A stretch of 64,000 bases of DNA from assembly GCA_002633005.1 (NCBI GenBank), contig NMRA01000222.1, forward strand, positions 523,635 through 587,634, written 5' to 3'. How positions within the stretch are numbered: the first letter of the stretch is position 1; each line of letters opens with the position of its first letter. The translations under genes and the position numbers were made by a program. The stretch is from Phoronis australis (taxonomy: Eukaryota > Phoronida > Phoronidae). This document shows, one piece after another, positions 32,415 to 45,644 of this stretch. The notes under the pieces are model-generated. The model saw only the letters and a program-made list of their open reading frames with translations. It had not been told where the DNA came from and made no database searches.

Positions 32415-32879
32415 TATTTATTTAAATAGCATTCGGACTCCACCGCGTGGCTGCTCACCAAATTAGGGGTGATTTGTATTTTATCACGGTAGACATTATG
32501 TCGGACATCGACAAATGACTCCGCGAAACTAAAACATTGCAAACACTATACACTACACTGAATTTCGACCTCATGTAAAAATGTCTTCAAAAAGTTACAA
32601 CTAGGCGAGTTAACCGTCTTACATCTTGACACCCGTCTGCTTTTCGCTTGTAGTGATCATGAGAGTAAACACAGGCTTTAGTGGACTAAAGTTTTTTATA
32701 TTTAGTTTTTGTTTCCTGCGGTCCCGCTTTTCGCAGTTAACTTATTAAATACACAACTTTTGTCACCAATTGTTTACTTCGATTTTCGTGGTGCAATTTT
32801 TAATACATGTATCGTGTTGTCCAGTTGTTTGGATTTCCCACCCGAGTACTTGAACTAGCAGGGGAAAGCTGCATGAACG

Positions 32880-33865
32880 ATTGTACCTCCATTTTTAAGG
32901 TCCTTTCTGGGTTTTTGGCAGACCATTTCCGAGTAAAATTTGTCTTTCACGGGTCATTGGGTTTTCAGTGAAGCACGATTGTTGGTTTTAAATCAGTTTA
33001 AGCCGATACCTTGAAAATCTAACTGTCTCAAAAATGGCAAACCGTGGTTGAGATTTTTGAGGGTTTCTTCCAGGGACAATCCAGAGTGTATTTTGTCTGC
33101 CGGTCATAGGGCATTTAGTGACCTGTGACATGTATTGAATCTCATGTAATTGTTCTTGTGGTATCTCGAATGTATGTGCTAGCTCATTTTTGGGGGGTCT
33201 TTTTTGGTTTCTGCCGGACCCATTCCAGAGTGCAATTTGTCTGTCATGGGTCATTCAATAGTCAGTGCGGTATTATTGTTCGTTTTAAATCAGTTTTGGC
33301 CGGTACCTCGAAAATCTAATCTAGATCAAATTTTGGTGGCATACCGTGGTTGAGATTTTTGGGGGTTTCTGCCGGGCACAACCCAGAGTGTATTTTGTCT
33401 GTCATAGGGGTTTTAGTGATCTGTGACATGTATTGAATCATATGGAATTGGTTTTTGTGGTACCTCGAATGTATGTGCTAGCTCATTTTGGGGGGTCCTT
33501 TTTTGGTTTCTGCCGGACCCATTTCAGAGTGCAATTTGTCTGTCATGGGTCATTCGGTATTCAGTGCGGTACTATTGTTCGTTTTAAATCAGTTTTGGTT
33601 GGTACCTCGAATATCTAGTCTAGCTCATTTTTGGGGTCTTTGTAAGCTCCCCACGGGTCACACCCAGAGTGCAGACAACGGCAGACGTCCATTTCTGGAC
33701 ATACTGAGGTGGACTTTAAATGCTCCCGTGGTCAGATGTTGGTACCTCGTTCATCTATGCTAAGTGCTCTGGGCTGCCGGTCTATAGCTTTAGTTCATCG
33801 GGAATTTCGAATGTTACGCTGTTAGATCTCAGCTATAGCTACTTGAGGCAACCCCTCGTTACCGG
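32880..33865 (-). repeat. Right arm: inverted A/B repeat array
   Basis: Reverse complement of the left arm. The outer end matches GCTCTGGGCTGCCGGTCTA and CTTGAGGCA..., paired with 29640-29710. Similarity fades beyond about 33865. Confidence 0.8.
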
Positions 33866-33947
33866 TCAGTGTACTAGTTCTGGGCCATTGTTACTGTCCC
33901 TGTTGGTACACGGTTACATGGCTATATTACTCGGATTGTCCCAGGGG

Positions 33948-34108
33948 CTCATTCAGGATTTTGAGTTGGAGGGGGGGGGGAGCAGGCCAGAGTATTTTCC
34001 AGGGTTTTACTCTTCAGAATCTTGCACCCCCCAACTGCCAAATGGAATCTGGTAGAATTTTAGGAGGGCCATGGCCCCTTGGCCACCCCTAAGTCCGCCA
34101 CTGTACCC
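33948..34108 (+). mobile_element. hAT-like MITE copy
   Basis: Shares CAGGATTTTGAGTTG, a poly-G run, AGAGTATT..CCAG, CAACTGCCAA.TGGAAT and CCCCTTGG with 2853-3015, and ends AAGTCCGCCACTG. Not coding. Confidence 0.6.
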
Positions 34109-35177
34109 CCACCTAGGGTGGGCGTGGGAGATTCGGTACATGGAGTCATCGGGAGCACGGGGGCGAGGGGGGGCGGTAGCGATGGGGGGGGTTGTTTGGC
34201 GAAGTCCAAATGGTTTGTCCATCCCAATAAGTTTTGCGTCACTACGGGCCGCAGAATTGTGAATGTTCAGTGGCCAAAATCCCTTTTGTCCACTGACGTC
34301 ACACGCATGCTGGCGCCCCCAGTAGAGGTTAGCTGACTTTGCCCTTGTGGCCTGTCCTTATAGAGTCTGCAGTTTGTGTTTACACAGCTGATAACTCGAC
34401 TCTGGGTGATAACCAACACTCAACTGAGCAAATTTATTTATCATGCCGCAACCTCAGAATTCACTATATAACATATCACAAATACATGTACATTCCTAAT
34501 TTTTAGATTTTGAGGATTGACGAAAGTCACGATACATAGAATTATCCATGTACAGTATCTATCTGTTACTATTTGGTTCGTACTGATACTGATAGGCTAA
34601 ATCTGGTTAACTCGGTGTACGAGTTCTCATGGTCTCCGCTGGGGTAGCCAGCGTGCCTGTGACAGCAGTGGACAAAAGGGTTTTGGCCATTGTTCACCAT
34701 TCTGCATAAGGGCCTGGTCTGAGCCCCCCCTCCCCACACGCGCGCGCGCACACACACAAACCAAAACTGCACACGTTGTTAAATCTTGTTTCAGTCGTAT
34801 AATGTTAATTATCGGAGTTAATTAATAAACTCAATTTTTCCTAACGCTCTTGCTGTTTTATTTCTTTCGGCTGCTAATGGGCCCTCTGGGCCCCCTAAAT
34901 CCACCTATGCACTAGAGGAATGAACAATCTAACAGACCGAACTACTGCTAAGACCAGAGACAGAGGCAGAAAGAGTTTCATGGTCACGCACGGCCACGTG
35001 ATAATCCAGATTCAGAAGCATACTTGCATTCAGACGCAATCTAATCAGTAAATCAGAAATAATTTGCAATCATTAGATACTGATGTAATCCACAAACCTT
35101 TTCATAGCTATTTGGCATCTTTAAAGTTATCGATCTCCTTCGTTAACAAGGTATTCGGAGTCTAAAAGTTATCAAAT
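34109..35177. other. Intergenic stretch, no recognised gene
   Basis: Contains G-rich runs (34160-34195) and a short CG/CA simple repeat (34736-34760). Nothing codes for a recognisable protein. Confidence 0.35.
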
Positions 35178-35212
35178 GTGACCCACCACCACAAAATGAG
35201 TCTTAAGTCGGA
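35178..35212 (+). repeat. Terminal-type repeat TGTGACCCACC..
   Basis: A 34-bp string starting TGTGACCCACCACCACAAAA recurs inverted at 47825-47857 with one small difference. See findings. Confidence 0.7.
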
Positions 35213-35389
35213 AACTCTATTTCCCGACCAGACTGCAAACAGTCGCTATCGGTTAAAATTAGGTCAATTTTTTTATTGCAGATTATGACTATTTATTCAT
35301 TCTACTTCACAAAACAATACTTTAAAACAAGCAAACTTTATTTTAAATCTTATTTATTTCATTTTGAAAAACATCACCTTCTCCACGAC

Positions 35390-35530
35390 CACCCGATCCA
35401 TACTCCGTAACAAGGTCTAAGCCGTAACGGAAAAGGTTGCCGTTACGGCTTTCAGACCTGCGAATTTTATAAATTTGTAGCATGTGCCTTATAGCCAAAC
35501 GGTGAAAATCTGCTCAGAAGTCGTAGTGAA
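35390..35530 (+). repeat. Left terminal inverted repeat of the KDZ element
   Basis: Matches the reverse complement of the right end over about 105 bp nearly perfectly, then again after a 13-15-base difference (GCCTTATAGCCAAACGGTGA). Contains the hairpin GCCGTAACGG / CCGTTACGGC (35421-35430 and 35440-35449), extended by GGTCT / AGACC at its base. Confidence 0.9.
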
Positions 35531-35584
35531 AGGAAACGTGATTTTGCGTTACTCTCGTCCAGACGTTTTAAGCGCGTTTTCAAA

Positions 35585-35641
35585 ATGGTCGAGTTGCACG
35601 ATGTTCGCACAGCTGTTGCTGCTACAAGTAAACGAGCGAAG
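35585..35641 (+). CDS. Possible first exon of a small plus-strand reading frame
   Basis: ATG at 35585 opens 19 codons (MVELHDVRTAVAATSKRAK) ending at a strong donor GTGAGT. The frame is open upstream too. An AG at 35728-35729 could be its acceptor, but the resulting frame stops after 13 codons. No family recognised; it lies just inside the KDZ left end and could be a passenger gene or chance. Confidence 0.2.
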
Positions 35642-35649
35642 GTGAGTTG

Positions 35650-37413
35650 TTTTGTTATGATCATTTTAATCGTCAACATTGCAGTAAATTACAACCCTTG
35701 AATCGTTTTCTGTAAATTATGTTCCATAGGCAATCTGTCAGGGAGCTAGTCGATCCGGTAGCGGTCCCTGATTTTGAGAACCAGTCTTTTCCACTCAATA
35801 ACGGGCCGTTATTCACTGATTACCTGTTAGGGCAACTAGCAGTCTGTATTGACTCGAGTATTGTGTACACGTACAGGGCCCTCATTCATGGAATGGGAAA
35901 GGTGCCTGTGCCGGTAATATTTCAGGGTTAGGAAAATTCCACCTCCCAATCACAGGCGTCCTCAGCTTCTGATCGTTCCCAATACACTATATATACTACA
36001 AGGTATGACACTCCAGACTAGAAATTCCACGGATGCTTCACTTCAGCCGTCCATAGCAAACACGAAACTAAATAATTTTCAAGAAATAGAAGTTCAGCAA
36101 ACCAATTCTATTTACAGTGTCCAGCTCATAAAACTGCTGAGTGTGCTAACCATTCAGCTATATGGGCAATTGCCCGATAACGAGTAGCTAACAGAGGTTT
36201 ATATGATTCACCAGAAGCACATCTACAACATCCTTAATTCTTTCCATCTAGAACAGATACTCCCATTATCAAATTTTTGTTGAGCAGTCCTTCGTTCAGT
36301 TTTCAAAACCGGAAACTTGGCATTTTTACGCAGCGCAAGCCAGGCGATATTTTGTCACACCACCTGCCGTGCTCAGGTGTGGCTGTCTAAGAAACATACA
36401 AATTACTCTGCTGGATAACACATATTCTTGGAGCTAACATGGCCAGATGCTACAGTATATCTCGTGGTCTACTATGCATCATGTCACGTTCCTTAACCAA
36501 CAATTTGTCTCTTGTGCTTGAGTCACAAATGTGTCTTGTCACTTCTATGCTAGTTTGTGTCTCAGTCTTCATCACGTGTTGTGATGCTTTTTAGATATGT
36601 CATATTGTCTTCCATTAAGTTACATTATTTTACTACTCTCTNTTCTTGTGACTGAATTCACAGGCTTTTATGCTTACTCTTTTCAGAATGAGTTTCATAA
36701 ATTTATTGTACAGTGTAGGTGCATTTCAATGTATTTGATTTGTAGGGTTGATAATGAGATTTTTTGCACTTGGATACCTTAATATAGATATGTGTGTAAC
36801 TATGTATATGTATATGTATATGTATATATATATTGAATGTCATGTCTGTTACCTTTTAAGTAACAAAATTTTTATTTTAAGGAGGGTAGTATTGCGAAAA
36901 ATCTGAAAATTCATTTTTTTTTCAATTATGTACTGAACATAGAAATGTAAAGCATGCTTTCTATGCATTAGGAACCTCTGCAGTAAATTAAATATGCAGT
37001 ATATGTAATTGGTTCTGACCCAAAAGACTGCTTTGAACAAAAAATGACAGACAAACAAAGAAGTTTGGCCAATAGTAAACCATGGCTATGCTGCCAATCT
37101 CACATTTTGTTAGAGATAGATATAGATCTCATGCTTATGAAAAGTTTTAAATACTATGTTCTAATAGCTTTCACACAGTTTTATGAAGCTTGAAATACTC
37201 TAAGATTGCTCACTCCAATGTGACTTTGTTCCTAGAGTCATCAACTGGAGTAACAGATTTCAAAGCATGGGCCACTGAATGGAATGGGTTGAGTGCTTTT
37301 ACAAACTAATATGACTGCTTTCATATTTGTCATGAGTGTAAATGTATTTGTGTATGTATGTATGTATGTATCTATCAATAATGCATCCCCACATTGCTTC
37401 AATAAGATCTTAC
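35650..37413. other. 3' part of the KDZ element, C-terminal exon not placed
   Basis: The transposase exon ending at 37414 leaves one base over, so at least one more exon must follow at lower coordinates on the minus strand. I could not identify it. A TATG/TATA microsatellite lies near 36800-36832 and a single N at 36642. Confidence 0.4.
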
Positions 37414-40400
37414 CAAATCTAGACTTAAAGCGTTCTCCATAATGCAGAAGGGCATCTACAAGCAGATCTTGTCGGTGGCTTGCTGTCATTTCTTTCGTTA
37501 TTCTAGAAAACCTCCGCAGGAAAGACCACACGCGTTCTATAGCTTCACCATCTGTCAAGCCAAATGATTGTAGTTTCCTTGGATTATACAGGACCTATAG
37601 CATAAATGTTAAAAGTATGATTTAATAAAATTGACAATGTTAGCATTTTGTTGATGCAAATTTGAACCGGACAAAACATGACCTTTAGGATGGCAAGTGT
37701 CACAGTCATAGCATAAATTAAAGCTACAATAACAGACTGAAGATGATCCGTTTTTGTTTTCAGTGAACTGACCATGTACAAAACACAATTCATACTTGAC
37801 ACGCTGCTTTGTGGCCATGTGCATGCAACACGGGAATTTCCAGGTCTATCTTTGCCAACAGTGAGCTGTTATTCTTCTTCTGCAAAGAAAGAAAGGAATA
37901 TTTACTTTTGTCAAACCACTAATTTGTTGAACAATCATGTTGATAAAAGTAGTCCAATCACGACTTTTATTTTTAACTTTCTTCAACAAACATAACTACG
38001 CTACTTCCCACTTGATATGCGTACCTCTGTCTCACATCAAAATGTCCATTTGAAAATGTTGCAGGAGCGCGTAAGAAAATATTTAAGGTTATATCTTCAC
38101 TTAATTGCAAACAAAAAACTGTTGTTGGCAACAGGTACATTTTGTTTATGGGCAATCCGTCAATGAAATGAAATACAGTACTTAAGTTTTTCCGCACTTC
38201 GAAGTCCTATTGTTTGCCAATGCACAAATACTACAGAGCAAATACCAGTGCCAATAGTATCGTTTTAAAGTTATGCACATTTAATTCATTGTTATGTCAC
38301 AGAAATGTGAGTTCAAACATGTCAGAAAGCAAAATGAGATTCACGTACAGGATACGAGACAAAATTCTCTCCTCTTGTCAACATTCAACTAAGTTCGGAC
38401 GCAACCAAATATCATTTGCATGATAAAGCTACACAGAGCTGTGATCAGAATGTTACAACACTTTCACTTAAAAACAAACACAAATGACGCCAGTGGAACA
38501 TTTTGAGAAAGGGTTATAGAGAATAGTAATTTTAAAACTGCTAACCAATGAAGGCTTCGAGAAATAAACATATCAAAATGTGTAACCATTGCCCAAAACA
38601 TTTATTTGATAAAATACAAACCATTTAGAACATGCATGCTGCTCTCAAGCCACCATTTGAAAATTATTGTATTCGATCACTTTCATTACGTCTGCTTCAT
38701 AAGAAAATACTATCCAGAAATTACAATTCCGCATTTGACAGTAGGAGTTACAACACTTTTCTCAAATATAATTTGTTTTGTGTTGAACAAAATTTTGAGG
38801 GCCACACGCATTTTCAGCCAAAAATCCATAATTGTTATACCTTCAAATGTTTCTCCAACATGCATGCAATGTCATACAGAATATTGCATTTGGACTTGCG
38901 ATCAGTAGTAATCTCTTTCAGTAGTTTAACAGCATATGCCAACCTAAAAACATTCGATAACATTGGAAACTGGTTATTAAGAAGATTGGACTTAGCCAAA
39001 AAGCATAGCCCAAAATCTTCCTTGAGCACACTAAATCATACTTTGACAATCGTATAAGCGAACATTGAAAAATCTTGCAGGAGTTAGAGTGAAATCTCTT
39101 GAGACTTTCCTAACCACCAATCAAGTGCCAAGGAGGATGAAGGTGGTTCTGCACTGCTTGTTATACACCATACTTTGAATTAGGAATTTCCCGGGAATTA
39201 AGATGGTGTATTTTGCCTGACACATGGGGAAAAAGTGTAAAAACAACCATCATGAAGACGCTTCTCATATACTGTTTATTTGAATTTTAGCTGTCTCATT
39301 CATAAACTCAGGTGTAGCACCACTAAGCATGATTACCTTTCACCATGCATCAGGCTTAGAAACTTCTGAGGAAATTCATGTCTGCAAACAGATCCAAAAA
39401 TACCCTTTTCCGACAACTTTGCAGTTCTTCCCTTTGACCTCAGCATATTTCCAGCTTTGAAGTCACTACAGTCCTGAAATTATTAAGTAGATATCAAACT
39501 GATCCATGATAGAACTCTCATAAAGCATTTGATCTTTGACTACCTAATGAAAGTGAACTGTTTTCCTGATGTATGCATGGTGAACATGGGGCCAACTGAA
39601 GCATGAAGTGGTACAAAATATTGCAAAAAATGTTCCCCGCCCCAACCTTTAAAGTTACTGGTCCCTAAGACAGGATAAATGATAGCTGGGTAATTTCCTG
39701 GTTAAAATAATCGTCTCGTGTCTATTAAATCTTTATAGTGGGTATCCCTACCACTAAATACTTGTTGGGAAGCATTAGGTCCTTTGCTTTGAAAGTGCAG
39801 AATGTCAGCTTTGCCTCATTTTGTGATGTTTGAATACTATTCAGAATTCAGTGAAAAACAAAGAAAATCTCTGCACATTATGAGTATTATTAGTTAAAAG
39901 TTAACTTAATAGATAAGAAAGTAATGCCAATCTAAGAATTTTTCACCTGCTCAGCAAGAACATTGTCGCCACTGTACTGGTCCACATACTCATTCACCTC
40001 GTCTTGATTGATGAAGAATCTAGATCCGTGTTTTGGTGATCAATTGCTGACACCAGCGGAGACTTTACGCACAAGTTCAAAATTTGCATCAATTGAAAAC
40101 ATTGCTTTATACTCTTCATTCTGAAACATAGAAATTATAATATGGACAGAAGTTGTGTGTTGAGAATTCATCCAACACGTGTGGAACCATGTGAACACAA
40201 CCATGTACTGCAAATTTTGGCGTGAAATATGTTCTTCCATGCTTTATTTTGAATATATTCACATCTTTTCAGTTTAATGAGACTGTTACTCAGATGGGGA
40301 CTCAACAAGCCAAAGCCTCAGCTGTCACAAATCTTACCTTTGGGCAAACAGGACAAATTGTACCATCATCGAGATGAACGCCATCATTTTGAGGGTATCT

Positions 40401-43309
40401 CAAATTGTACGAGAAAAAGCGGTACTCCTCAAAAGTTTCTATAGAGAGAGACTTGCCTATATCATTAACCTGGAACAATATGCAAAACAAAGTTGATGCA
40501 AAAGCTAAAATCCCACATCTCAAGTTCCAAAACTGGAAAATATTGTTTTTATAACAAACAGAACAATCAGTGACAGAAAAATGATATGGTAATGTACTCA
40601 ATTCTCTATAAAAATGGCTAACTTTGAAACACAGTATCTCAAAAATAACAGATGAAATTCACTGTATGCTTTCCAAAACACTATTTGGAATAATCAAAAT
40701 GTTTCACTTTTATGAGAAGCAATAAAAAATTAGGACTTTTAACACACGGTCATTTGACCCACCTATCGACCGATTGGTATCAAGTCTAAACTTGTGGGGC
40801 GAAAGGGCTTTACAAGGGAAAACCTCGAACGCTAAAAAGATTGTCACTGGAATCTGAGAAGTCATTTAGTTTGTTCATTTCATCCATGGCTGCTTCAAAA
40901 TGAAGACAATCTTGACCCTTGTAATATTTAAACTATTTCCAAAGTAATAAATAACATGTATTATTTCTTAATTTGTATGAAGCTCAACTAATAATACACA
41001 CTTTATTACCTAGTTTAATGCGTATAGTTATTTATCAACCAGCTTGATATATCATTCTTCACTAAGAAAATGGGAATAAAATCTGACATTTAGACTGCCT
41101 ACCAATTTCAAAGGCAGATCAGACTGTGCTCCTAAGATATTCAACACGGCTGCAAATCCAGACACAGAGATCTGACATTCCATCATAAGCACCCGCAGCA
41201 TCTCCATACACTGAAGCGTGAATGCAACTTGAGGAGATTTTGGAGACGCTGGCCACAAACCATATCGTACAAAAGTATCCACGGCTTCTTCACAGTCACA
41301 AAGAGGGATTTGCCTGGAGTGGTGTCGACCTAAAACATTATTGAAGCAGCAATGATCACATCAGCAATAGGTGAACATGATATGGTAATAGTCTGATACA
41401 GGGATCAGAATAACTGGCATCAAACAGGTTTTCATGATACACGAAAGAAGAAATCATGTTACCAAGCTTTTGTATGTATCAGTCCTTCACTAGCAAAGGC
41501 CTTAGTGCTGAATTGATTAAGGGCTGCCATTGTGTACAGAACCGAGGTGGATATATTAAGCCGGACACCTTCCAAAAGATATTTAAACGGCTGTACATGG
41601 AAAACTTTGGGGAAGACATTAGGTCATTGTCACGTGGATTTATTAACACCAAACAATTCAATGTACCAAGAAATGTTAAAATGTAATACTTGTCTTTTAA
41701 AAACTACTCTTACCACTAATGTCTATGATGGTGACATAAGTGAATCGGATAGTCGTACACCGATGACTTTCAGGAAACTCTTCCAAGGTGCCACCACCCA
41801 ACTCAGCATAAGAAGAATGCTGAAATAAGAATTATTATACAAAAGTCCACTTGAGTTTAAACAGTTCTTCATTTGGTGAGAAGTAATTCGGCTATGTTAA
41901 CAGTCGTAGCAGGTTTTCAATGTGGACATCAGAAAATTCAGGCTTTTTCAATTGCTATCTGTAAATCATCAGTTCTTGTACAAGGCTGCCAACCCATTAA
42001 GCACACTAAAACTGTAACATATAGTATGTTAAAAATCCATAATGTGCAAGTGAAAATGGGTGAGTAGTGATTTCTAGGAAATAAATATGTGGATTACGGA
42101 AAACTACGCAACATTTGGCAGCCCTAATTTTAACAAAATGCACAGTGACAGAGATGACTTCACTGAATGGTTTCCTATGACGTGTGTAATTGTTCAAATT
42201 AGGTTACTGATAATTTAACAAATTTGTTCAACAAACACTAACTTACTACTTAAGGTCACGGATCACAAATATAATAAAACTCACAAGCCTGCCACAGATT
42301 TCGCTCCCCATATAAAAAACACTATCAATTAACTGTTGAATATCACTAGAAACCCCACTATGGAGATATATTTTGTTATTCGCGGGACAACCTTAACAAA
42401 ACTATGATGCTCAAAACTAGAAATTTTATTGTGTTTAAAGCAGTTTCTACTTTTAACTGATTGAAATTTTTATACATGTGTACATACACACTCGGGCACA
42501 CATATGTATACATTACCTGCGACACCCAGCGTAAAGGTGCATGGAGGACCTGATATTCATGAACTTCGTCGCTACATTTCAAACAAAAGTAAGATGTGTA
42601 GGAGCAATCTTTACACCATATGATATCAGTAACCTCCTTCTTGCACTTTATGCAGGTAGATGACAACGGTACATTTGTAACCTTTGTGTACATATTGCAC
42701 ATTATGTTTCTGACATCTGACCATGCTTGCTGTAGCCTTGCACATGATTGTTGGTATGATGTTGTCATCAAGTTTTCTGTAAGAAGGATGATTGTAAATT
42801 TCATAGAGCAGCACATGCCCTGTAAGAACAAAAGAAAAGTAAAATAAAATCAAAGTTTGTTTGACAACAGTTTTTCTATCAATATGAAACATAGTTGCCA
42901 TCATCTGATGACCTCAAAGCAGGACAGTGTGTTGAGAATTTTTTATTTTTCAACAAACCTCTCACAATCGTAAATTTTATAACACAGGACACAGCTCAAA
43001 CTAAATAAAGATAAACCCTGTAACAGTGAAACTGTCCAGCTCAAACTAAGTCGCTTGGCAAGCATGAAAAAAATATATTGGCATCATTTTCCAAGTGCAT
43101 TGTGGCACTCATGGTGTTTCCTGCTTACCATTGGTAAGTAATATGGTGGATGAGACTGTCTCTACACCAACCATTGGGGGATGTGATTCCTCCACGGGAC
43201 CTCGACTTCTGGTTTTGGCAGGAGTAGGAGAAATTCTCAGGGTGACTTTTCGCATCTTTCCATTACTCTGAGGTCTGCGCACTTTAAAACAAGGTTTTTT
43301 TTCCTTTTT
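37414..43309 (-). pseudogene. KDZ transposase gene (10 exons, one in-frame stop)
   Basis: Cuts and joins the element's ends. Exons in order: 43309-43129, 42776-42517, 41819-41714, 41329-41103, 40469-40338, 40120-39947, 39473-39337, 38943-38841, 37879-37796, 37594-37414; all junctions stay in phase (about 528 codons). Visible: basic N-terminus (TLRISPTPAKTRSRG); a Cys cluster CIKCKKE..WCKDC..FCLKCSDEVH; GRHHSRQIPLCDC; YGLWPASPKSPQVAF; CPVCPK; SIDANFELVRKVSAG; FGSVCRHEFPQ; MHGERLAYAVKLL; YDIACMLEKHLK; IPVLHAHGHKAACQ; GLTDGEAIERVWSFLRR and ITKEMTASHRQD. The Asp, Asp and Glu of DANF, YDIAC and DGE..ER fit the family's RNase H-like core. A TGA at 40042-40040 interrupts AGVSN-SPKHGSRFF. The C-terminal exon and perhaps a 5' exon are unplaced. 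Confidence 0.85.
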
Positions 43310-45640
43310 CTTAACATCTTACATAGATTCTGAAAAACAATTCCACAGAGTAAGCACACACTAGGCCATAAAGATTAATTTAAACATCTCTCAAACATAA
43401 TTCACACTACACCATTCTTTAGACACTTATGTTCTTTCCAAAATATACACCATTGTCCTCAGCATGAAAGGGACACAACCATGCCTTAATTGTCCAGGAG
43501 CTGCATAGGGGTGAGTTAATTGGTACTTCAAAGGATCTTTAGTCTGAAACAAAAGGGAATTCTTTTTTTCTGATGTACTCTAAAAGCGCCTGCAACTCAC
43601 AGCAGTGGGCATTCTCTTAAATTGCTGGCATCAGTCGAGTAGACTGAAAAACACCCACTATTCAGTGAAAAAATGGTCCTGCAATAAAAATCACAAACAA
43701 GAAAATTCAATGTTTATTGAAATTTTCAAGCCAAGTATTTGTTAAAGACATGGACGAACCTCTCAAGGTGTCCCTCTACGAAAGAAAGATATCAAATACA
43801 ATGTCTATTTGCTTAAGTGCTTCCATGAATGCGGCATATGTCAGAATGTGATGTGCAGTGCCATTTGGCAAAAAGAGAAAGGTGCTTCATGGTACCCTTA
43901 TTAGTTTTTCTCATTTTCTAACAGTCAGAGTTAAAGAGAGCAAGAGAAATTATAATGTATAAGGTGGACACAAAAAGTAGACAGTTACCACCTTCTGAAC
44001 TCGGGGCCAGCACAATAAGCTCTAGTACAGCTTTGCGCCGAAGCGGGTAAAAAAACTGACCAGAAAAAATATATATGACACAAAATTAGTGTCATCAAAA
44101 ATTTTTGCACTTATTTGAGTAAATAAAATTATTTCCTGGTTTTGGAAAAATTGGTGTTCTACCATTATTCTGCTGTTAACGTTGTGGAGGGATTTTCTGT
44201 GTCGGCTTTCGGCGCCATGAAATATTGTGCTACCTATTGGCCAGCTTCTTTTGCGGCGATTCTGCAATCAACTGTTGTTCTTTTATGAGGTTATGTACAC
44301 GTCACCACAAACTGGTTTCACACCATTTTAAGTTTTTAGAATTTTGATACCAGCAAACCCAATTCCAGAAGAAATTTAGCTGCTGCCAAGCTATCATTAT
44401 CTCCCAAGAGATGTCGCAAATAATTAGGAAATGGCGCGTGTGCATGTCACAAGGGTATTGCTTTCAAAATGAGGACATAACTTTTCTTTGTTAGAAAAGG
44501 TGGAGGATTATGAAAGAAAATGATGTTTATTAGATTGTTTTCCACTTAAACATCTGCAACAGGCAAGGCGAGTGTCAGTTGATTCCCAGATTTTTCATGC
44601 AGCCCATCTGGTCTTTAGCTCTACATGTTGATACAGCGGTTTCACGATGAGGTACTACCCTGCCTGTGAGAAATTTCGAGGTCTATGGCACCTAGCTGTA
44701 TTTTGATGATAGCCTTCATACAGCTAGCTGGCTGGCTAAATGAGCTGCTGGCCATGAATCAGAAGTAAATTATCCCTCACGAACTGACTAAACCATCAAA
44801 ATCACACTGCAATCAATACCTTTGCGTAGAGGGAGACCTCAGGTGGCCTGGGTGAGGATTTTTTTCCACTAGCTCTATTCATTTGTCAATGGTCCCATAT
44901 TGTCCACCTACAAGAGGAGCGACTGTGGCGGCCAAGTTTCACACGACATGAGTATTGACCTAAATGTGACTCAAAATTTACATGTGCAGATAAGCGATCA
45001 AAACAGAAATGGCTCAGACTCAGTGCCCGATTTTCAGGTGTTGAAGGACTATGCGGGAACATTTGTTTGAGTTGTTGAAAGGATTTAAGTCTCCAACTAT
45101 CTCCAAATGTGTCCATCTACATCTGAGGTAATTTAATTACGATAATTTGGCCAGAGTTAAGGATAATTTGCAGGACATCTTCCGGCCTACGTCAGAGGCA
45201 GAGAGCTCAGGCTACATTTGGGGTGCTGTTGCCTACGCCTACAGCAACGGTAAAAATTGAGTAAACGTGCCATTACACATTGAAAACTAGCTATTTTAGA
45301 GAGGGTATCTATTCAATCGACTTCTACCGGCGCTTACTAGTCCTACAAGTAGCATACGTGGCACTAGTACCTAGGTATCGTTTCTGGACAGACCTTCGGT
45401 AACAATGGAGTGGGTGGCTTACTTGGAGTTGGCCTCCATAACAACTTTGAACACAGCTCATGATAAGGAATTGTTAAGGAATTTAATCAAAATATTCTTC
45501 CCAACTCAAAACTTACATCTTTTCCCTCCATTTTACAAGTTTCTGGGGTCCACACAAAGCCGAAGAATTACCACACTGCATACGAGCTTCTTGAAAATGG
45601 CGGTCCGAGAAAGTCACGCGGGAAACCTCGAGACATCGTG
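43310..45640. other. 5' part of the KDZ element, no further exon recognised
   Basis: Should contain the promoter and any non-coding first exon of the transposase. Open frames at 44022-44267 and 44886-45116 (minus) and 45405-45641 (plus) show no motif I know. Confidence 0.35.
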
Positions 45641-45644
45641 AAGG

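Larger units (their letters stand above)
29630..33865 (-). mobile_element. Foldback-like transposon with repeat-array arms
   Basis: Left (29630-30720) and right (32880-33865) arms are inverted copies about 1 kb long. Each arm consists of alternating A and B monomers of roughly 160 bp with shared landmarks (GAGGTACC, CATGACAGACAAA, CACTCTGGA). The middle 2.1 kb holds a decayed minus-strand gene, a nested MITE and a perfect hairpin. Long inverted ends made of tandem repeats define foldback elements such as FB or Galileo of Drosophila; kinship with those is not shown here. A target duplication could not be identified because the outer ends are diverged. Confidence 0.65.

Noticed and set aside
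37973-38197. Open frame considered as an extra KDZ exon
   Set aside because: Its donor phase does not fit the next exon, and exons 38943-38841 and 37879-37796 already join in phase with the family's expected HLK..IPVLHAHGH order.
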